This document shows positions 34,433 through 43,397 of a DNA stretch of 64,000 bases, one piece after another (positions within the stretch are counted from its first letter, which is position 1; each line of letters begins with the position of its first letter). Origin of the DNA: Kaistia algarum. GTDB taxonomy: Bacteria > Pseudomonadota > Alphaproteobacteria > Rhizobiales > Kaistiaceae. The DNA lies in contig NZ_JAPKNJ010000001.1 of the NCBI RefSeq assembly GCF_026343945.1, positions 1,550,001 through 1,614,000 of the forward strand. The letters run 5' to 3'. The translations under genes were made by a program, and so were the position numbers. The notes below the pieces were generated by a model that saw only the letters and a list, made by a program, of their open reading frames with translations, did no database searches and was not told the origin of the DNA.

Positions 34433-35505
34433 GCGCCTTCACCAACCTCTTGCGGCCCGTCCTGTTCCGGATCGATCCGGAGACGGCGCATGGCCTTTCC
34501 CTCAAGGTCCTGGCTTCCGGTCTTTCGCCGCATGTTCGCCCTGACCGCGACAAGCGGCTCGCCCGGCGGCTGATGGGGCTCGACTTCCCCAATCCGCTCG
34601 GCCTCGCCGCCGGGCTCGACAAGAATGCCGAGGTCGCCGATCCGCTGCTGTCGCTGGGCTTTGGCTTCGTCGAGATCGGCACGGTGACGCCACGCCCTCA
34701 GGCCGGCAACCCGAAGCCGCGCCTTTTCCGACTCGTAGAGGACGGCGCCGTCATCAACCGGCTCGGCTTCAACAACCAGGGCCACGCCGCGGCGCTAGCG
34801 CGGCTGGAGGCCCGACGCGGACGCGGCGGCATCGTCGGCGTCAATATCGGCGCCAACAAGGATTCGGCCGATCGCATTGCCGATTATGTCGCGGCGATCC
34901 GGGCGTTTTCCGGCCTTGCCTCCTATTTCACGGTCAATGTCTCCTCGCCCAACACGCCGGGCTTGCGCGATCTGCAGGGCAAGGCGGCGCTGGATGAACT
35001 CCTCGCCCGTGTGGTCGAAGCTCGCGATAGCGAGCCGCGCCGCGTGCCGCTCGTCATCAAGATCGCCCCCGACATGGACGAGCATGGCCGGGCCGACATC
35101 GCCGAAGTCGTGCTGTCCCGGCGTATCGACGGCGCGATCATCTCGAACACGACCGTTTCCCGGCCGAAGCTCGCCGATGCCGCCACGGCCAAAGAGACAG
35201 GCGGCCTGTCCGGACGGCCGCTCTTCCGCATGTCGACCATCGCGCTGGCGCAATTTCGCCAGATGGTCGGGCCCGATCTCCCGCTGATCGGCGCGGGCGG
35301 CATCGATTCGGCGGAGACCGCTTTTGCCAAGATCGCGGCGGGCGCCGACCTCGTGCAGTTCTATACGGGGCTCGTCTACCAGGGGCCGGGGCTGGTCGGC
35401 GAGATCCTCGCCGGCCTATCGCGCATCCTCGACCGACGCGGGCTCGCCTCAATCGCGGATGCAGTGGGCATAGAGACGGACAAATGGGCGAAAGAGACGC
35501 CCTGA
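34429..35505 (+). CDS. pyrD: Dihydroorotate dehydrogenase (quinone), class 2
   Basis: Membrane-associated FMN enzyme oxidising dihydroorotate to orotate with quinone, in pyrimidine synthesis. The 358 residues match class 2. An N-terminal helical membrane-contact segment comes first. Motifs are PLGLAAGLDKNAE, NRLGFNNQGH, VNVSSPNTPGLRDLQ (with catalytic Ser) and PLIGAGGIDSAE for FMN phosphate binding. The start is TTG, overlapping the DUF952 stop. Confidence 0.95.
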   Translation: MSAFTNLLRPVLFRIDPETAHGLSLKVLASGLSPHVRPDRDKRLARRLMGLDFPNPLGLAAGLDKNAEVADPLLSLGFGFVEIGTVTPRPQAGNPKPRLFRLVEDGAVINRLGFNNQGHAAALARLEARRGRGGIVGVNIGANKDSADRIADYVAAIRAFSGLASYFTVNVSSPNTPGLRDLQGKAALDELLARVVEARDSEPRRVPLVIKIAPDMDEHGRADIAEVVLSRRIDGAIISNTTVSRPKLADAATAKETGGLSGRPLFRMSTIALAQFRQMVGPDLPLIGAGGIDSAETAFAKIAAGADLVQFYTGLVYQGPGLVGEILAGLSRILDRRGLASIADAVGIETDKWAKETP

Positions 35506-36846
35506 TCAGCCAAAGGCCGTCTCCATCCGCTTCCGCATCCGCCAGAACAGGCTGATGCCACGCGCCGAAAGAAACACCAGCAGGGCGAACCAGAGCCCAT
35601 GCGCGCCGAAGGCTGGCTCCGCCACTGCCCAAACCGCCAGATAGAGGGCCAGCGACAGCAGCATCATGTTGCGCATGTCGGCTGACCAGGTCGCGCCGAT
35701 GAAGACGCCGTCCATCTCGAAGGCCAGCACACCGGCAATCGGCGTCAGCACAGCCCAGATCAGATAGGTCCGCGCCGCCGCGCGCACCGCTTCATTGGTG
35801 GTCATGAAATCGATCAGCGGCGGCCCGCCGAACCAGAAGCCAAGCGCGGCCAGAAACGCCAGGCAATAGCCCCAGAACAGCGTGAGCTTGACCGAACGGA
35901 CGAAGGCGGGCCGGTAGCGGGCGCCGATGGCCCGGCCGGCATATTGCTCCGCGGCGGCGGCGAAACCGTCGAGAAAATAGCCGCCGACCAGATAGAGGTT
36001 CATCAGGATCGCATTGGCCGCCAGCACGGCATCGCCCATCCTGGCGCCGCGCGCGGTGAAGAAGGCGAAGGCAAAGAGCAGCGTGAACGAGCGGATCATG
36101 ATGTCGCGATTGACCGCGACCATGCGCAGGATCGCCATTCGATCGAGGACCTGCGACCAGCGAGGACGGGACGACGCATGCAGCGCACGAAAGGCGATGG
36201 CAAGACCCAGCAACGCCGTCACCGCTTCGCCAATCGTAGTCCCCCAAGCGACGCCGGCAACGCCCCAGCCGAGGCCCATCACGAAGAGAATGCTTAGCCC
36301 GATATTGAGACCGTTCAGGAAGGTCTGCAGAAAGAGGCCGACACCGGATCGGCCGAGACCGATCAGCCAGCCGAGCATGACGTAGTTCATGAGGGCGAAG
36401 GGCGTCGAGAGAATACGGACATCGTAATAGGTCGATGCCGCCTCGCGGACGTCCTCGCTTCCGCCGAGCAGGGAGAGGCCGACGACGAGGACAGGCTTCG
36501 ACATCAGGATGACGGCAAGACCGATTGCAACAGCAACAATCAGGGCGCGGAAGAAGGTAGCCTGGATTTCCCGCCGGTCATCGGCGCCGAGCGCCTGCGC
36601 CGTCAGGCCAGTGGTGCCGGAGCGCAGGAAATTGAATGTCGCGAAGATGAAATCAAAGATGAGCGCGCCGAAGGCGACCCCGCCAAGCAGCGATGCATCG
36701 CCGAGACGGCCGATCACCGTCATCCCGGTGATGCCGAGCAGCGGCGTCGACAGATAGGCGAGCGTCATCGGTACGGCGATGGCAAGGATGCCGCGATGGG
36801 TGACGGCGAAGGGGCGGATGATCGGATCGGACAACGGCGAGGCCAT
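35506..36846 (-). CDS. MATE-family multidrug efflux transporter
   Basis: A ~446-residue inner-membrane transporter of the MatE/DinF type with twelve hydrophobic segments: two MatE halves, the first starting AIAVPMTLAYLSTPLLGITG and the second near residue 240. It exports toxic cations using a Na+ or H+ gradient. The start at 36846 (MASPLSDPIIRPF) is chosen over an upstream ATG at 36933, which would overlap the divergent deacetylase start. It is convergent with pyrD: its stop codon begins at the base after the pyrD stop. Confidence 0.88.
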   Translation of the reverse strand: MASPLSDPIIRPFAVTHRGILAIAVPMTLAYLSTPLLGITGMTVIGRLGDASLLGGVAFGALIFDFIFATFNFLRSGTTGLTAQALGADDRREIQATFFRALIVAVAIGLAVILMSKPVLVVGLSLLGGSEDVREAASTYYDVRILSTPFALMNYVMLGWLIGLGRSGVGLFLQTFLNGLNIGLSILFVMGLGWGVAGVAWGTTIGEAVTALLGLAIAFRALHASSRPRWSQVLDRMAILRMVAVNRDIMIRSFTLLFAFAFFTARGARMGDAVLAANAILMNLYLVGGYFLDGFAAAAEQYAGRAIGARYRPAFVRSVKLTLFWGYCLAFLAALGFWFGGPPLIDFMTTNEAVRAAARTYLIWAVLTPIAGVLAFEMDGVFIGATWSADMRNMMLLSLALYLAVWAVAEPAFGAHGLWFALLVFLSARGISLFWRMRKRMETAFG

Positions 36847-36931
36847 GGGGCGGGGCTTCGGGGAGCCGAGCGATAGCGCGTTTCGCCCGCCCCGTCGACG
36901 CGCCGCGATGTCCGCCCTATCCTTCTCGGTC

Positions 36932-37837
36932 ATGAAGCTGCCGATCGTCCATCATCCTGCCTATACGGCCGAAATCCCGGCCGATCACCGCTTTCCGATG
37001 GGCAAATATCGCCGTCTCGCCGAGGTGCTCCTAGAGGCTGGACTGGCACCGGATGGCTTCATCACGCCCGAACCGGCGAGCGCGGCGCAATTGTCGCTCG
37101 CCCATGACGCGGCCTATGTCGATCAGGTGCTGTCGCTCGCCGTCCCCCGCGAGATCGAGCGCGAGATCGGACTGCCGATGAACGAGACGGTGATGCACCG
37201 CGCCCGGGCGGCGACCGGCGGCACCCTCCTCGCCGCAAGGCTGGCGCTCGAGGCCGGCATTGCCTGCAACACGGCCGGCGGCAGCCACCATGCGCGCAGC
37301 CGGCAGGGCGCAGGGTTCTGCACGTTCAACGACGTCGCTGTGGCGATCCGTGTGCTGATGCGCGAAGGGCGGATCGGCACGGCGCTCGTCGTCGATTGCG
37401 ACGTGCATCAGGGCGACGGCACGGCGGAAATCTTCGAGCACGATGCCAATGTCACGACGCTGTCGCTGCATGCGGCGCGGAACTATCCGGTCCGCAAGCG
37501 CCGCTCGACGCTCGATGTCGCACTTGATGACGATCTCGGCGATGCCGACTATCTGGCGGCGCTTTCAGGCGTTCTGCCGGCGCTGCTGGACCGTACCCAT
37601 CCCGACATCGTGTTCTACAATGCCGGTGTCGATCCGCATGCGGGCGACCGGCTCGGGCGCCTCGCGCTCTCGGACGCTGGCCTCGCCGAACGCGACCGCT
37701 TCGTCTTCAAAACCGTCGCCTCGCGCGGCATTCCGGTCGCAGGCGTCATCGGCGGCGGCTATGGCAGCGATATCGACGCGATCGCCCGGCGTCACGCGCT
37801 CATGTTCCGCGCGGCGAGCGAGCAGCTTGGGAGCTGA
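36932..37837 (+). CDS. Histone deacetylase-family amidohydrolase
   Basis: A ~301-residue zinc deacetylase of the arginase/HDAC superfamily. GGSHHARSRQGAGFCTFND holds the paired His, VVDCDVHQGDGTAEIF the zinc Asp and His, and AGVDPHAGDRLG the second Asp. Such bacterial enzymes act on acetylated polyamines, lysines or other amides. No substrate clue is seen. The start at 36932 (MKLPIVHHPAY) matches the family N-terminus; an ATG at 36908 is also in frame. Confidence 0.9.
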   Translation: MKLPIVHHPAYTAEIPADHRFPMGKYRRLAEVLLEAGLAPDGFITPEPASAAQLSLAHDAAYVDQVLSLAVPREIEREIGLPMNETVMHRARAATGGTLLAARLALEAGIACNTAGGSHHARSRQGAGFCTFNDVAVAIRVLMREGRIGTALVVDCDVHQGDGTAEIFEHDANVTTLSLHAARNYPVRKRRSTLDVALDDDLGDADYLAALSGVLPALLDRTHPDIVFYNAGVDPHAGDRLGRLALSDAGLAERDRFVFKTVASRGIPVAGVIGGGYGSDIDAIARRHALMFRAASEQLGS

Positions 37838-37841
37838 GCGC

Positions 37842-38096
37842 TCAGATGCGCCGATCGGCCTTGGTGGTGACGATGCCGGAGGGCTGCAGGCATTCCGGCG
37901 CGATATAGGGCCAGGACTGGACCTCGCAGCCATGGCGGCCGCCGACCGACGCCTTCTCAAAGGTGCCAAGCGCGGTCGGGTCCGGCGCACCATTGCCGCT
38001 GGAAACGGCCTGATTGCCGTAGGCCGTGACGGCGAACGCAACCATCGCCGCGGTAGCAATCACACTAGCCTTGGTCTTCAGATTGAAAATAGCCAT
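37842..38096 (-). CDS. Small secreted protein with conserved C-terminal motif
   Basis: An 84-residue protein: a signal peptide-like N-terminus (KASVIATAAMVAFAVTAYG), then a short mature part with GCEVQSWPYIAPECL. The two cysteines could form a disulfide. Small rhizobial secreted proteins with this ending are common, of unknown role. GGAGAAAAGG precedes the ATG. Confidence 0.75.
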   Translation of the reverse strand: MAIFNLKTKASVIATAAMVAFAVTAYGNQAVSSGNGAPDPTALGTFEKASVGGRHGCEVQSWPYIAPECLQPSGIVTTKADRRI

Positions 38097-38398
38097 TTTG
38101 CCTTTTCTCCGCTGGGCGGAGCCCCTTGTCTCTGGCGACCTGTTAACGCCGCTCGTCATGGATTGGTTCAACCACTTTCGAGATTTGGGTGAAGTGATGG
38201 GGGTCACTCCTCGCCTGTGACCGGGATCACGCGGCCGATAGCGGCTGAGCCTCGGCATCGCTGCCGATCGGCGGTGGCAGGAAATCGCCATGAACGGCGC
38301 CTGCCGCGGCCGATCGTCCGCCAAGGCGGATTTCCATTACAGCGGCCCAGGATCGGTTTAGAATAATTCCAGATTTACAAGGCCGAGGAGATTTCTCC

Positions 38399-38899
38399 GT
38401 GACGCGTCCCGTTTCCGGCGGCTATTCGGCTGCCCAGATATCGCTGCACTGGCTCATCGTCGTGCTGGTCTTCTTCCAGCTCATCTTCGGCGAGAGCATG
38501 TCGACGAGCTTCCGCGCCGCCTCCCGCGGCACGGCGGTCGATCCGGCTGACGCGACGCTGGCGACGGCCCATCTCTGGGTTGGCTTCGCCATTCTGGCGC
38601 TGGTCGTCATCCGCCTCGCACTCCGGCTTCGCGACGGCGCGCCACTGCCGCCGGCGGGTGAATCGCCAGCCCTGGTCCTCGCCGCCAAGGCGACGCATGC
38701 GCTGTTCTACATCCTGCTCTTCGTCGTCCCGATCTCCGGTATCGTCGCCTATTACTGGGTCCCGGCGGCCGGCGAGGTGCATGAACTCGGCAAGCCCGCC
38801 TTCATCATCCTGATCGTGCTGCACGTTGCGGCCGCGCTTTGGCACCAGTTCTGGCTGCGCGACGGGCTTTTGATGCGTATGCTGAAGCCCGGCGCCTGA
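38399..38899 (+). CDS. Cytochrome b561 family protein
   Basis: A 166-residue four-helix di-haem membrane protein. His residues in ISLHWLIV, ATAHLWVGF, ATHALFYILLF and VLHVAAALWHQF are the expected haem ligands. It transfers electrons from the quinone pool, probably to periplasmic oxidants such as superoxide. The GTG start follows GAGGAG. Divergent from the small secreted gene across a 302-bp gap in which I see only sequence of no recognised kind. Confidence 0.92.
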   Translation: MTRPVSGGYSAAQISLHWLIVVLVFFQLIFGESMSTSFRAASRGTAVDPADATLATAHLWVGFAILALVVIRLALRLRDGAPLPPAGESPALVLAAKATHALFYILLFVVPISGIVAYYWVPAAGEVHELGKPAFIILIVLHVAAALWHQFWLRDGLLMRMLKPGA

Positions 38900-38979
38900 A
38901 CGCCGAAGCATCGCGGCGAACGCACAAGGACGGGTGGCCGTGACGCGATGCAGCGGGACGATCCGGGACGACGCGGCAA

Positions 38980-39165
38980 CTAGCCGGCGCGGCGCAGGAG
39001 CACGCTGATCGCGATGGCGAGCAAAACGGCCGCAAGCATCGCCGCGGCAACCCAGCGAGGATCGCGGCTCAGCAGGCGGATCGGTTTGGCGCCGAAATCG
39101 AAGCGGCGGGCGAGCAGTGCGAAGGCAAGAGACAGCGTGGCGGCGATAAACATGTCTTCCGGCAT
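38980..39165 (-). CDS. Small membrane protein
   Basis: A 61-residue protein with two hydrophobic stretches (MFIAATLSLAFALLA and AAAMLAAVLLAIAISVLL) joined by a basic loop (DFGAKPIRLLSRDPRW). The ATG at 39153 has a closer ribosome site (GGAAG) and may be the true start. No family recognised. Confidence 0.45.
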   Translation of the reverse strand: MPEDMFIAATLSLAFALLARRFDFGAKPIRLLSRDPRWVAAAMLAAVLLAIAISVLLRRAG

Positions 39166-39689
39166 CAAAGGTTAGGCCGCAACACCTTTGAGCTAATCAC
39201 AGCCGGGCGGCGCCGCCTAGATGTCAGCGCGACGCCCGTGAAGAATTTTCCCGCCGCGCGGCATGCAATGCCTCTGTCCGGGTGGGATCAACTCCCGGGG
39301 AACCCTGACAATCCGGTCCTCCCGCAGCTTCGACATAGCTACTCTTACCTTATCTTTGCAGCCGCAGAAAAGTGCTTGGCCAGTCCGTGCGCGGATCAGT
39401 GCCGTCCGATTTTTGGCGCAAATACAATTAATTGCCGGTCGGCGCCTATAGATGCATCGCCACTCGACTATCTAACGCGTTCATTATTATCGCCGTAGAC
39501 ACCGGTATAAATCCAAGGAGAGTGCCGCTTCATTCCAGTCATCACCCAACCTTGCCTTTGACAGATGTCAGGAAAAGGCGCGCGTTGTTATGGTGGTATG
39601 CACTCCGGCTAGCCGGATGGGGCGGCAGCCTCTTGTGGCCATCCCCGCTTCCACCCCGACCGCAAATCCCAAGACCTGGACGAGCCAGA
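39166..39689. other. Gene-free stretch before the arylsulfatase remnant
   Basis: About 520 bp with only short, incoherent frames. It is less GC-rich than the flanks, consistent with degraded or acquired DNA. I see no gene, RNA or repeat. Confidence 0.5.
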
Positions 39690-40390
39690 CAATGTCTTTT
39701 GGCGCTAGTCGCAGCCACGACCCTGACGGTCGGCCTCGCCGGAACGGCAACGATTGCAGAGGCGCAGGCCAAGAAGCCCAACATTGTCGTCATCACGGGC
39801 AACGACATCGGCTGGTTCAACATCGGGGTCTACAACCAGGCAAAATGGCGGGGCGGGCGCCCGATCTCGGCAAGCTCGCCAAGGAAGGCATGAGTTTGAC
39901 GGATTGTTATTCTGAAGCGAACTATACCGCAGTCCGCGCCCATTTCATCACCGGCGAGCTGTCGATCCGTATCGGCCTCACCCGTCGGCCAGGCCAGCTC
40001 GTCGATCGGCGTGCCGGCGCAGGCGCCGATGATCGCGACTGCACTCCAATCGATGGGCCAGGCCATGGGCCCGTTCGGCAGGAACCATCTCGGCGATCTC
40101 AACGAGTCGCTGCCGACCGTGCCGGCTTCGACGAGTTCTTCCGCTGTATCTAACATCCGCGGGAACGCACGGGCCTGCAGGCAGGCGCCAATGGTTCGCT
40201 CGCCTTCTACAACTGGTTTGCCTACCAGTTCTGGCGGTTCGTATTCGTGCAGCAGGAAGTCGCCAAGCTCGGCCCGACCGCGATCGATTTCCCGCCCACG
40301 CAGGCTGGCGCCAGCTTCAACCTCGAAGCGGCGAAGGCGCAGATCGCCAAGGCCCAGGCGAGCCACGTCGGCGACGGATCACGCCCGCTG
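39690..40390 (+). pseudogene. Decayed arylsulfatase
   Basis: Pieces of one arylsulfatase lie in several frames. The first holds a signal-like segment then KKPNIVVITGNDIGWFNIGV. The next frame holds KLAKEGMSLTDCYSEANYTA and AHFITGELSIRIGLTR; another frame continues SSIGVPAQAPMIATALQSMG and GPFGRNHLGDLNESLPT, and GFDEFF is in yet another. A final piece (40,165-40,380) gives FYNWFAYQFWRFVFVQQEV and DFPPTQAGASFNLEAAK, the family's C-terminus. The middle of about 300 residues is missing. The formylglycine Cys expected in CTAGR reads YTAVR. At least three frameshifts and one large deletion. Confidence 0.85.
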
Positions 40391-40582
40391 CCGGCATCGC
40401 CAAACGCAACAAGCCCCCGCGCCCTCGGGTCCAGGGTGCGGCGGCTCCATTTGGAGCGTCCGCTCGCGATGCGACGCCTTGATCAAGCAAGGCCGATGCG
40501 GCTACAAGAAGTCCAGACCGGAACGGTGCTCGCCGAACCGGCCTGACGTTTCAAGCCAGCCTTCCAGTGGTTGGCTTGCGGC

Positions 40583-40608
40583 GCGGGTGTAGTTCAGAGG
40601 TAAACTAC
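40583..40608 (+). other. 5' fragment resembling tRNA-Gly
   Basis: GCGGGTGTAGTTCAGAGGTA followed by AACTACA resembles the acceptor strand, D-arm and anticodon-stem start of an alphaproteobacterial tRNA-Gly, with one base missing. Nothing resembling the anticodon loop or 3' half follows, so it is not a functional tRNA. It could be scar DNA from integration at a tRNA gene. The surrounding 40,396-40,909 contains no gene I can support. Confidence 0.4.
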
Positions 40609-40909
40609 ATTTAGTCAAATATTTCAGATCGTTAGCCCTGCGTTGGACGCGATGGGCGGCTATTGACCGACAATCACTTTTTCCAGTTCAGTCCAACGAT
40701 CAATCCCTACTCGCGCCATCAACCCAGAGCGCTACCGTCGATACGATGATCCATGCCGCGAAGCCCGCGGCGAGCCATTGGCCGATCGTCATAGGTCCGG
40801 CACCATTGGCGGATCAGATGGATGATGAAGACGGCGGACCTCGTCAGCCGCCGCAGCCAAGCGGCGGTGCAGCTCTCCCAATTCGGGTGCATCGGTGAGA
40901 ACCAGAAGC

Positions 40910-41098
40910 TCAGCCAGCTTGTGATCCAACCGATCGAGCACGTCGGCTCTTGGGTACTCGGCCATCCGGGGAGATGCCTCCTGCCGCTTCTAGCTCTGCT
41001 AGCTTGAGTAGATAGGCCAGGAACGCAAGTCCGGCAACGTCGGCCATTTCGGCCAGTTCATGGGCCATCTTCGCCACATAGACAGCTGTTTCGTGCAT
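40910..41098 (-). CDS. Small hypothetical protein
   Basis: A 62-residue protein whose first 36 residues (MHETAVYVAKMAHELAEMAD and AGLAFLAYLLKLAELEA) form an amphipathic helix pattern, of a type I have seen in short rhizobial proteins near prophage or island regions. The tail is basic. GGGAGGGTTGA lies before the ATG. Role unknown. Confidence 0.5.
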   Translation of the reverse strand: MHETAVYVAKMAHELAEMADVAGLAFLAYLLKLAELEAAGGISPDGRVPKSRRARSVGSQAG

Positions 41099-41184
41099 TC
41101 AACCCTCCCCAAATCGCACATTGTCAGCGCTCGGGTTGTAACACGATTTCTGTTCAACTTAATGTGTTTCTAAAGTGAACGAGT

Positions 41185-41280
41185 TTAGCCGTCATTCTTC
41201 GCGCTCCGGGCCACGATCTTGAGCGCGTTGTCGGGTAAAGGGCGCTGCAGCGCCAGGGCGATATAGGCGGGCGCGTCCAG
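41185..41280 (-). pseudogene. C-terminal fragment of a second SRAP (YedK-like) gene
   Basis: On the minus strand the frame reads LDAPAYIALALQRPLPDNAL then KIVARSAKNDG and a stop. It matches the C-terminus of the intact SRAP protein at 41,940-42,692 (LDAPADIALALQRPLRDDAL). Only about 31 codons remain; the upstream part is replaced by the DUF768 gene, whose ribosome site begins almost at the break. Confidence 0.8.
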
Positions 41281-41300
41281 CTTCGATCAAGGAGGCGCAC

Positions 41301-41591
41301 ATGTCCGCCCGAGCGAAAACCTTTATGAAATCGTGGTCAAGAGATAGTGCGCCTCTAGGGCACGCGATGACGGGCGCCAACCCCTCGGCCGAAGCTATGC
41401 TCGCCGAGCTACTCGCCGAAGCTTCGTTCTTTGGAATCTCGCGCCGAGACATCGAAGATGAAGTCGGCAACGTTACTTCCTTTATCGCCGCCCAAATAGG
41501 CCACGGGCGCATGTTCGAGCCCCTGCTGCCGGACGAGGCCAGTGGCGCGCCTTCGCCGCGCAAAACCAAGCGGTCGATTGAAGGCGGATAG
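41301..41591 (+). CDS. DUF768-like protein (copy 1)
   Basis: A 96-residue helical protein resembling the rhizobial DUF768 family: AKTFMKSWSRD, then AEAMLAELLAEASFFGISRR followed by a D-I-E-D helix. A paralogue is at 43,948-44,178 with the matching segment GECVGEASFIGIDRAEL. AAGGAGGCGCAC precedes the ATG. Function unknown; the family is abundant in rhizobial accessory DNA. The tail (SPRKTKRSIEGG) is basic. Confidence 0.65.
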   Translation: MSARAKTFMKSWSRDSAPLGHAMTGANPSAEAMLAELLAEASFFGISRRDIEDEVGNVTSFIAAQIGHGRMFEPLLPDEASGAPSPRKTKRSIEGG

Positions 41592-41674
41592 TTTGCAGCG
41601 CGCCGAACTTCTATCTTGATTCGCTATACTTCTGATTGCTAGTGAAACGTCACAGGCGTGCTAGTGTCGTGATC

Positions 41675-41869
41675 ATGTATATCCTTGTCATCATTTCGAT
41701 CGTCTACGGGACAACCGAAAAAACCAAGCACCAAGCGGTTTCGTCGTCAGTCTCCGCCGTGGGCGGGTTCGGATCTCTGGAAGCGTGTCAAAGAGCGGGA
41801 CAACGTCTCCTGGCAGCACCGCGTCCAGGTAATCTTGAGCTGCGCTATAGCTGTGAGCTATCCGACTAG
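41675..41869 (+). CDS. Small protein with N-terminal hydrophobic segment
   Basis: A 64-residue frame: MYILVIISIVYGTTEKTKHQ, then GGFGSLEACQRAGQRLLA and RYSCELSD. The hydrophobic start and the paired Cys suggest a secreted or membrane-anchored peptide of a type seen in short rhizobial ORFs. No ribosome site is obvious, and a 13-codon upstream extension exists. Confidence 0.4.
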   Translation: MYILVIISIVYGTTEKTKHQAVSSSVSAVGGFGSLEACQRAGQRLLAAPRPGNLELRYSCELSD

Positions 41870-41939
41870 CCTTCCAGGTATGGAAAGCTTTGAGATCGCC
41901 CTTTCAGCGTGGAAGGTGAAGATCGTTTGGCATTGACCG

Positions 41940-42692
41940 TCACGGAAGGCCCACCCCGTCGCTGGCCGGCATCCCTTGGGGGCCGTCCTGTCTGCTCCCC
42001 CGAGCCACGATCTTGAGCGCGTCATCCCGCAGCGGCCGCTGCAGCGCGAGCGCGATGTCGGCCGGCGCGTCGAGCCACATGTCGACTTCGTCCTGAGTCG
42101 TCAGGATAACGGGCATCGCCTTCGGGTGAATCGGGCCGACCACGGCGTTCGGCTCTGTCGTCAGGAAGGCGAACAGGTCGGTCGTCTCGACGCCCGTCCT
42201 GGCCTTGCGGACGCTGGTCCAGTGCGGCGTCCATATGCCGGCGAAGAAGGCCAGCGGGCGACTGTCGTCGAGCGCGAACCAGGCGGGTGCCTTGATGGCG
42301 GCATCCCATTCCGAAAAGCTGGTGAAGGGAACGACGCAGCGGCTCTCGACGCCGAGCCATCGGCGCCAGTGCGGCGACTTCACATTGCGGACGTTGGTCA
42401 CGCCAGCGTCGGGCTCGGATCGCCGCAGAGCTTCGCGATCGGCGAGCTTACCCTTGGCCTCGAGCTTATCGGCGCGGGCGTCGGCCGCCTTGTGCAGGAT
42501 CGACGTCGGCGTTGGCATGCCCCACCGGACCATGGCCAGCTCGCGCCCGTCAGGCGTGTTGCGCACGACCGGCGCCGCATAGTCGGGAAAGATCCCCGGC
42601 AGCGGCGGAAGATTGCCGGTCGCGTCACGCATCGCACGGGCGAAGAACCGGATCGCCTCCTGCGTCGATGTCATGCTGTAGAGGTTGCACAT
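41940..42692 (-). CDS. SOS response-associated peptidase (SRAP/HMCES, YedK-like)
   Basis: A 250-residue SRAP protein that shields abasic sites in single-stranded DNA by a covalent bond through Cys2. The start at 42692 gives MCNLYSMTS, with Cys2 exposed after Met removal. The core has GMPTPTSIL, NVRNVKSPHWRRWL, RCVVPFTSFSEW and the catalytic His in IHPKAMPVIL. A LexA-type box lies 67-81 bp upstream (42759-42773), so it is probably SOS-induced. A truncated second copy is at 41,185-41,280. Confidence 0.93.
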   Translation of the reverse strand: MCNLYSMTSTQEAIRFFARAMRDATGNLPPLPGIFPDYAAPVVRNTPDGRELAMVRWGMPTPTSILHKAADARADKLEAKGKLADREALRRSEPDAGVTNVRNVKSPHWRRWLGVESRCVVPFTSFSEWDAAIKAPAWFALDDSRPLAFFAGIWTPHWTSVRKARTGVETTDLFAFLTTEPNAVVGPIHPKAMPVILTTQDEVDMWLDAPADIALALQRPLRDDALKIVARGSRQDGPQGMPASDGVGLP

Positions 42693-42758
42693 GATCCACA
42701 GCCTGCCATAGGCGCGACCGCCGCTCAATCGACGGTCGATTGACTCCCGCTCCAATGA

Positions 42759-42773
42759 GAACAAAATAGGAAC
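42759..42773. promoter_or_regulatory. Alphaproteobacterial LexA box
   Basis: GAACAAAATAGGAAC is GAAC-N7-GAAC, the reverse of the alphaproteobacterial consensus GTTC-N7-GTTC. It stands between the divergent SRAP gene (start 42692) and the 42795 gene (21 bp away), so it can control both. Confidence 0.75.
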
Positions 42774-42794
42774 ATATGAGCAAGGGAGATCGCG

Positions 42795-42989
42795 ATGGGC
42801 CAGCCGGCGCGGACGGCAGGAGAGGAGCATTTTGCGGCCGAACAGGCGGCGCTGGACGCGCGAATCGACCGCCTTGTCGAGGCGCATGGCGGTGACTGGC
42901 GCGCCGCGATAGAGGTGATGCTGATCGCGCTCGATTATCGTACCGAACAGATCGCCTATGGCTTCGTGCGCGGCCGGCTGCAGCGATGA
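42795..42989 (+). CDS. Small protein, probably SOS-regulated
   Basis: A 64-residue helical protein (MGQPARTAGEEHFAAEQAAL, then RVALDY-like region and QIAYGFVRGRLQR). AAGGGAGATCGCG precedes the ATG. The LexA box is 21 bp upstream, and its stop overlaps the next start (ATGA). Homology unknown; the context suggests a role in DNA damage or mobile element control. Confidence 0.6.
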   Translation: MGQPARTAGEEHFAAEQAALDARIDRLVEAHGGDWRAAIEVMLIALDYRTEQIAYGFVRGRLQR

Positions 42990-43309
42990 AGGAGATCGAG
43001 AAGCCCCCTCCTGAAATGACGCCCTGGCGGCTGCGCGACCTGATCGAGAAGCGTGTCATCAAAGGCCTTGGCGCACGGCTGACGCCCGACACCTGCGTCG
43101 TCGTGCTGCGGGCACTGCGGGCCTATGCCGCCGTGCCGAAGCGCGACCGGATCGCCGCGATCGTCTGCTGCCGGGCGCATGTTCGCCGGGAGCCATGCAA
43201 GCCGCTCTGCAGGCGATGCCTCGAGACTGCCTATGAGATCAAGCTGGAACTGCTTGCCGAGCCGGACTGGTTCGGCGACCGCGGGCGGTACGATGGTGGC
43301 GGACGTTGA
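42986..43309 (+). CDS. Hypothetical protein cotranscribed with the previous gene
   Basis: A 107-residue basic protein (MKEIEKPPPEMTPWRLRDLI) overlapping the previous stop. CCRAHVRREPCKPLCRRCLE has five Cys in 18 residues and may bind zinc. The rest is helical. No family recognised. It belongs with the LexA-linked pair; nucleic-acid binding is a guess from the Cys/Arg content. Confidence 0.6.
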   Translation: MKEIEKPPPEMTPWRLRDLIEKRVIKGLGARLTPDTCVVVLRALRAYAAVPKRDRIAAIVCCRAHVRREPCKPLCRRCLETAYEIKLELLAEPDWFGDRGRYDGGGR

Positions 43310-43397
43310 CAAGGGAATTGGGCATCGCGCGCAGTTTGATGTTGCCGATGGCGCCCGCGCGGGAACAGACGCGGGTCGTCCGGTTCATCGGAGTCGG

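Noticed and set aside
40583..40660. Functional tRNA-Gly gene
   Set aside because: Only the first 26 bases fit; no anticodon loop, T-arm or acceptor 3' strand follows.
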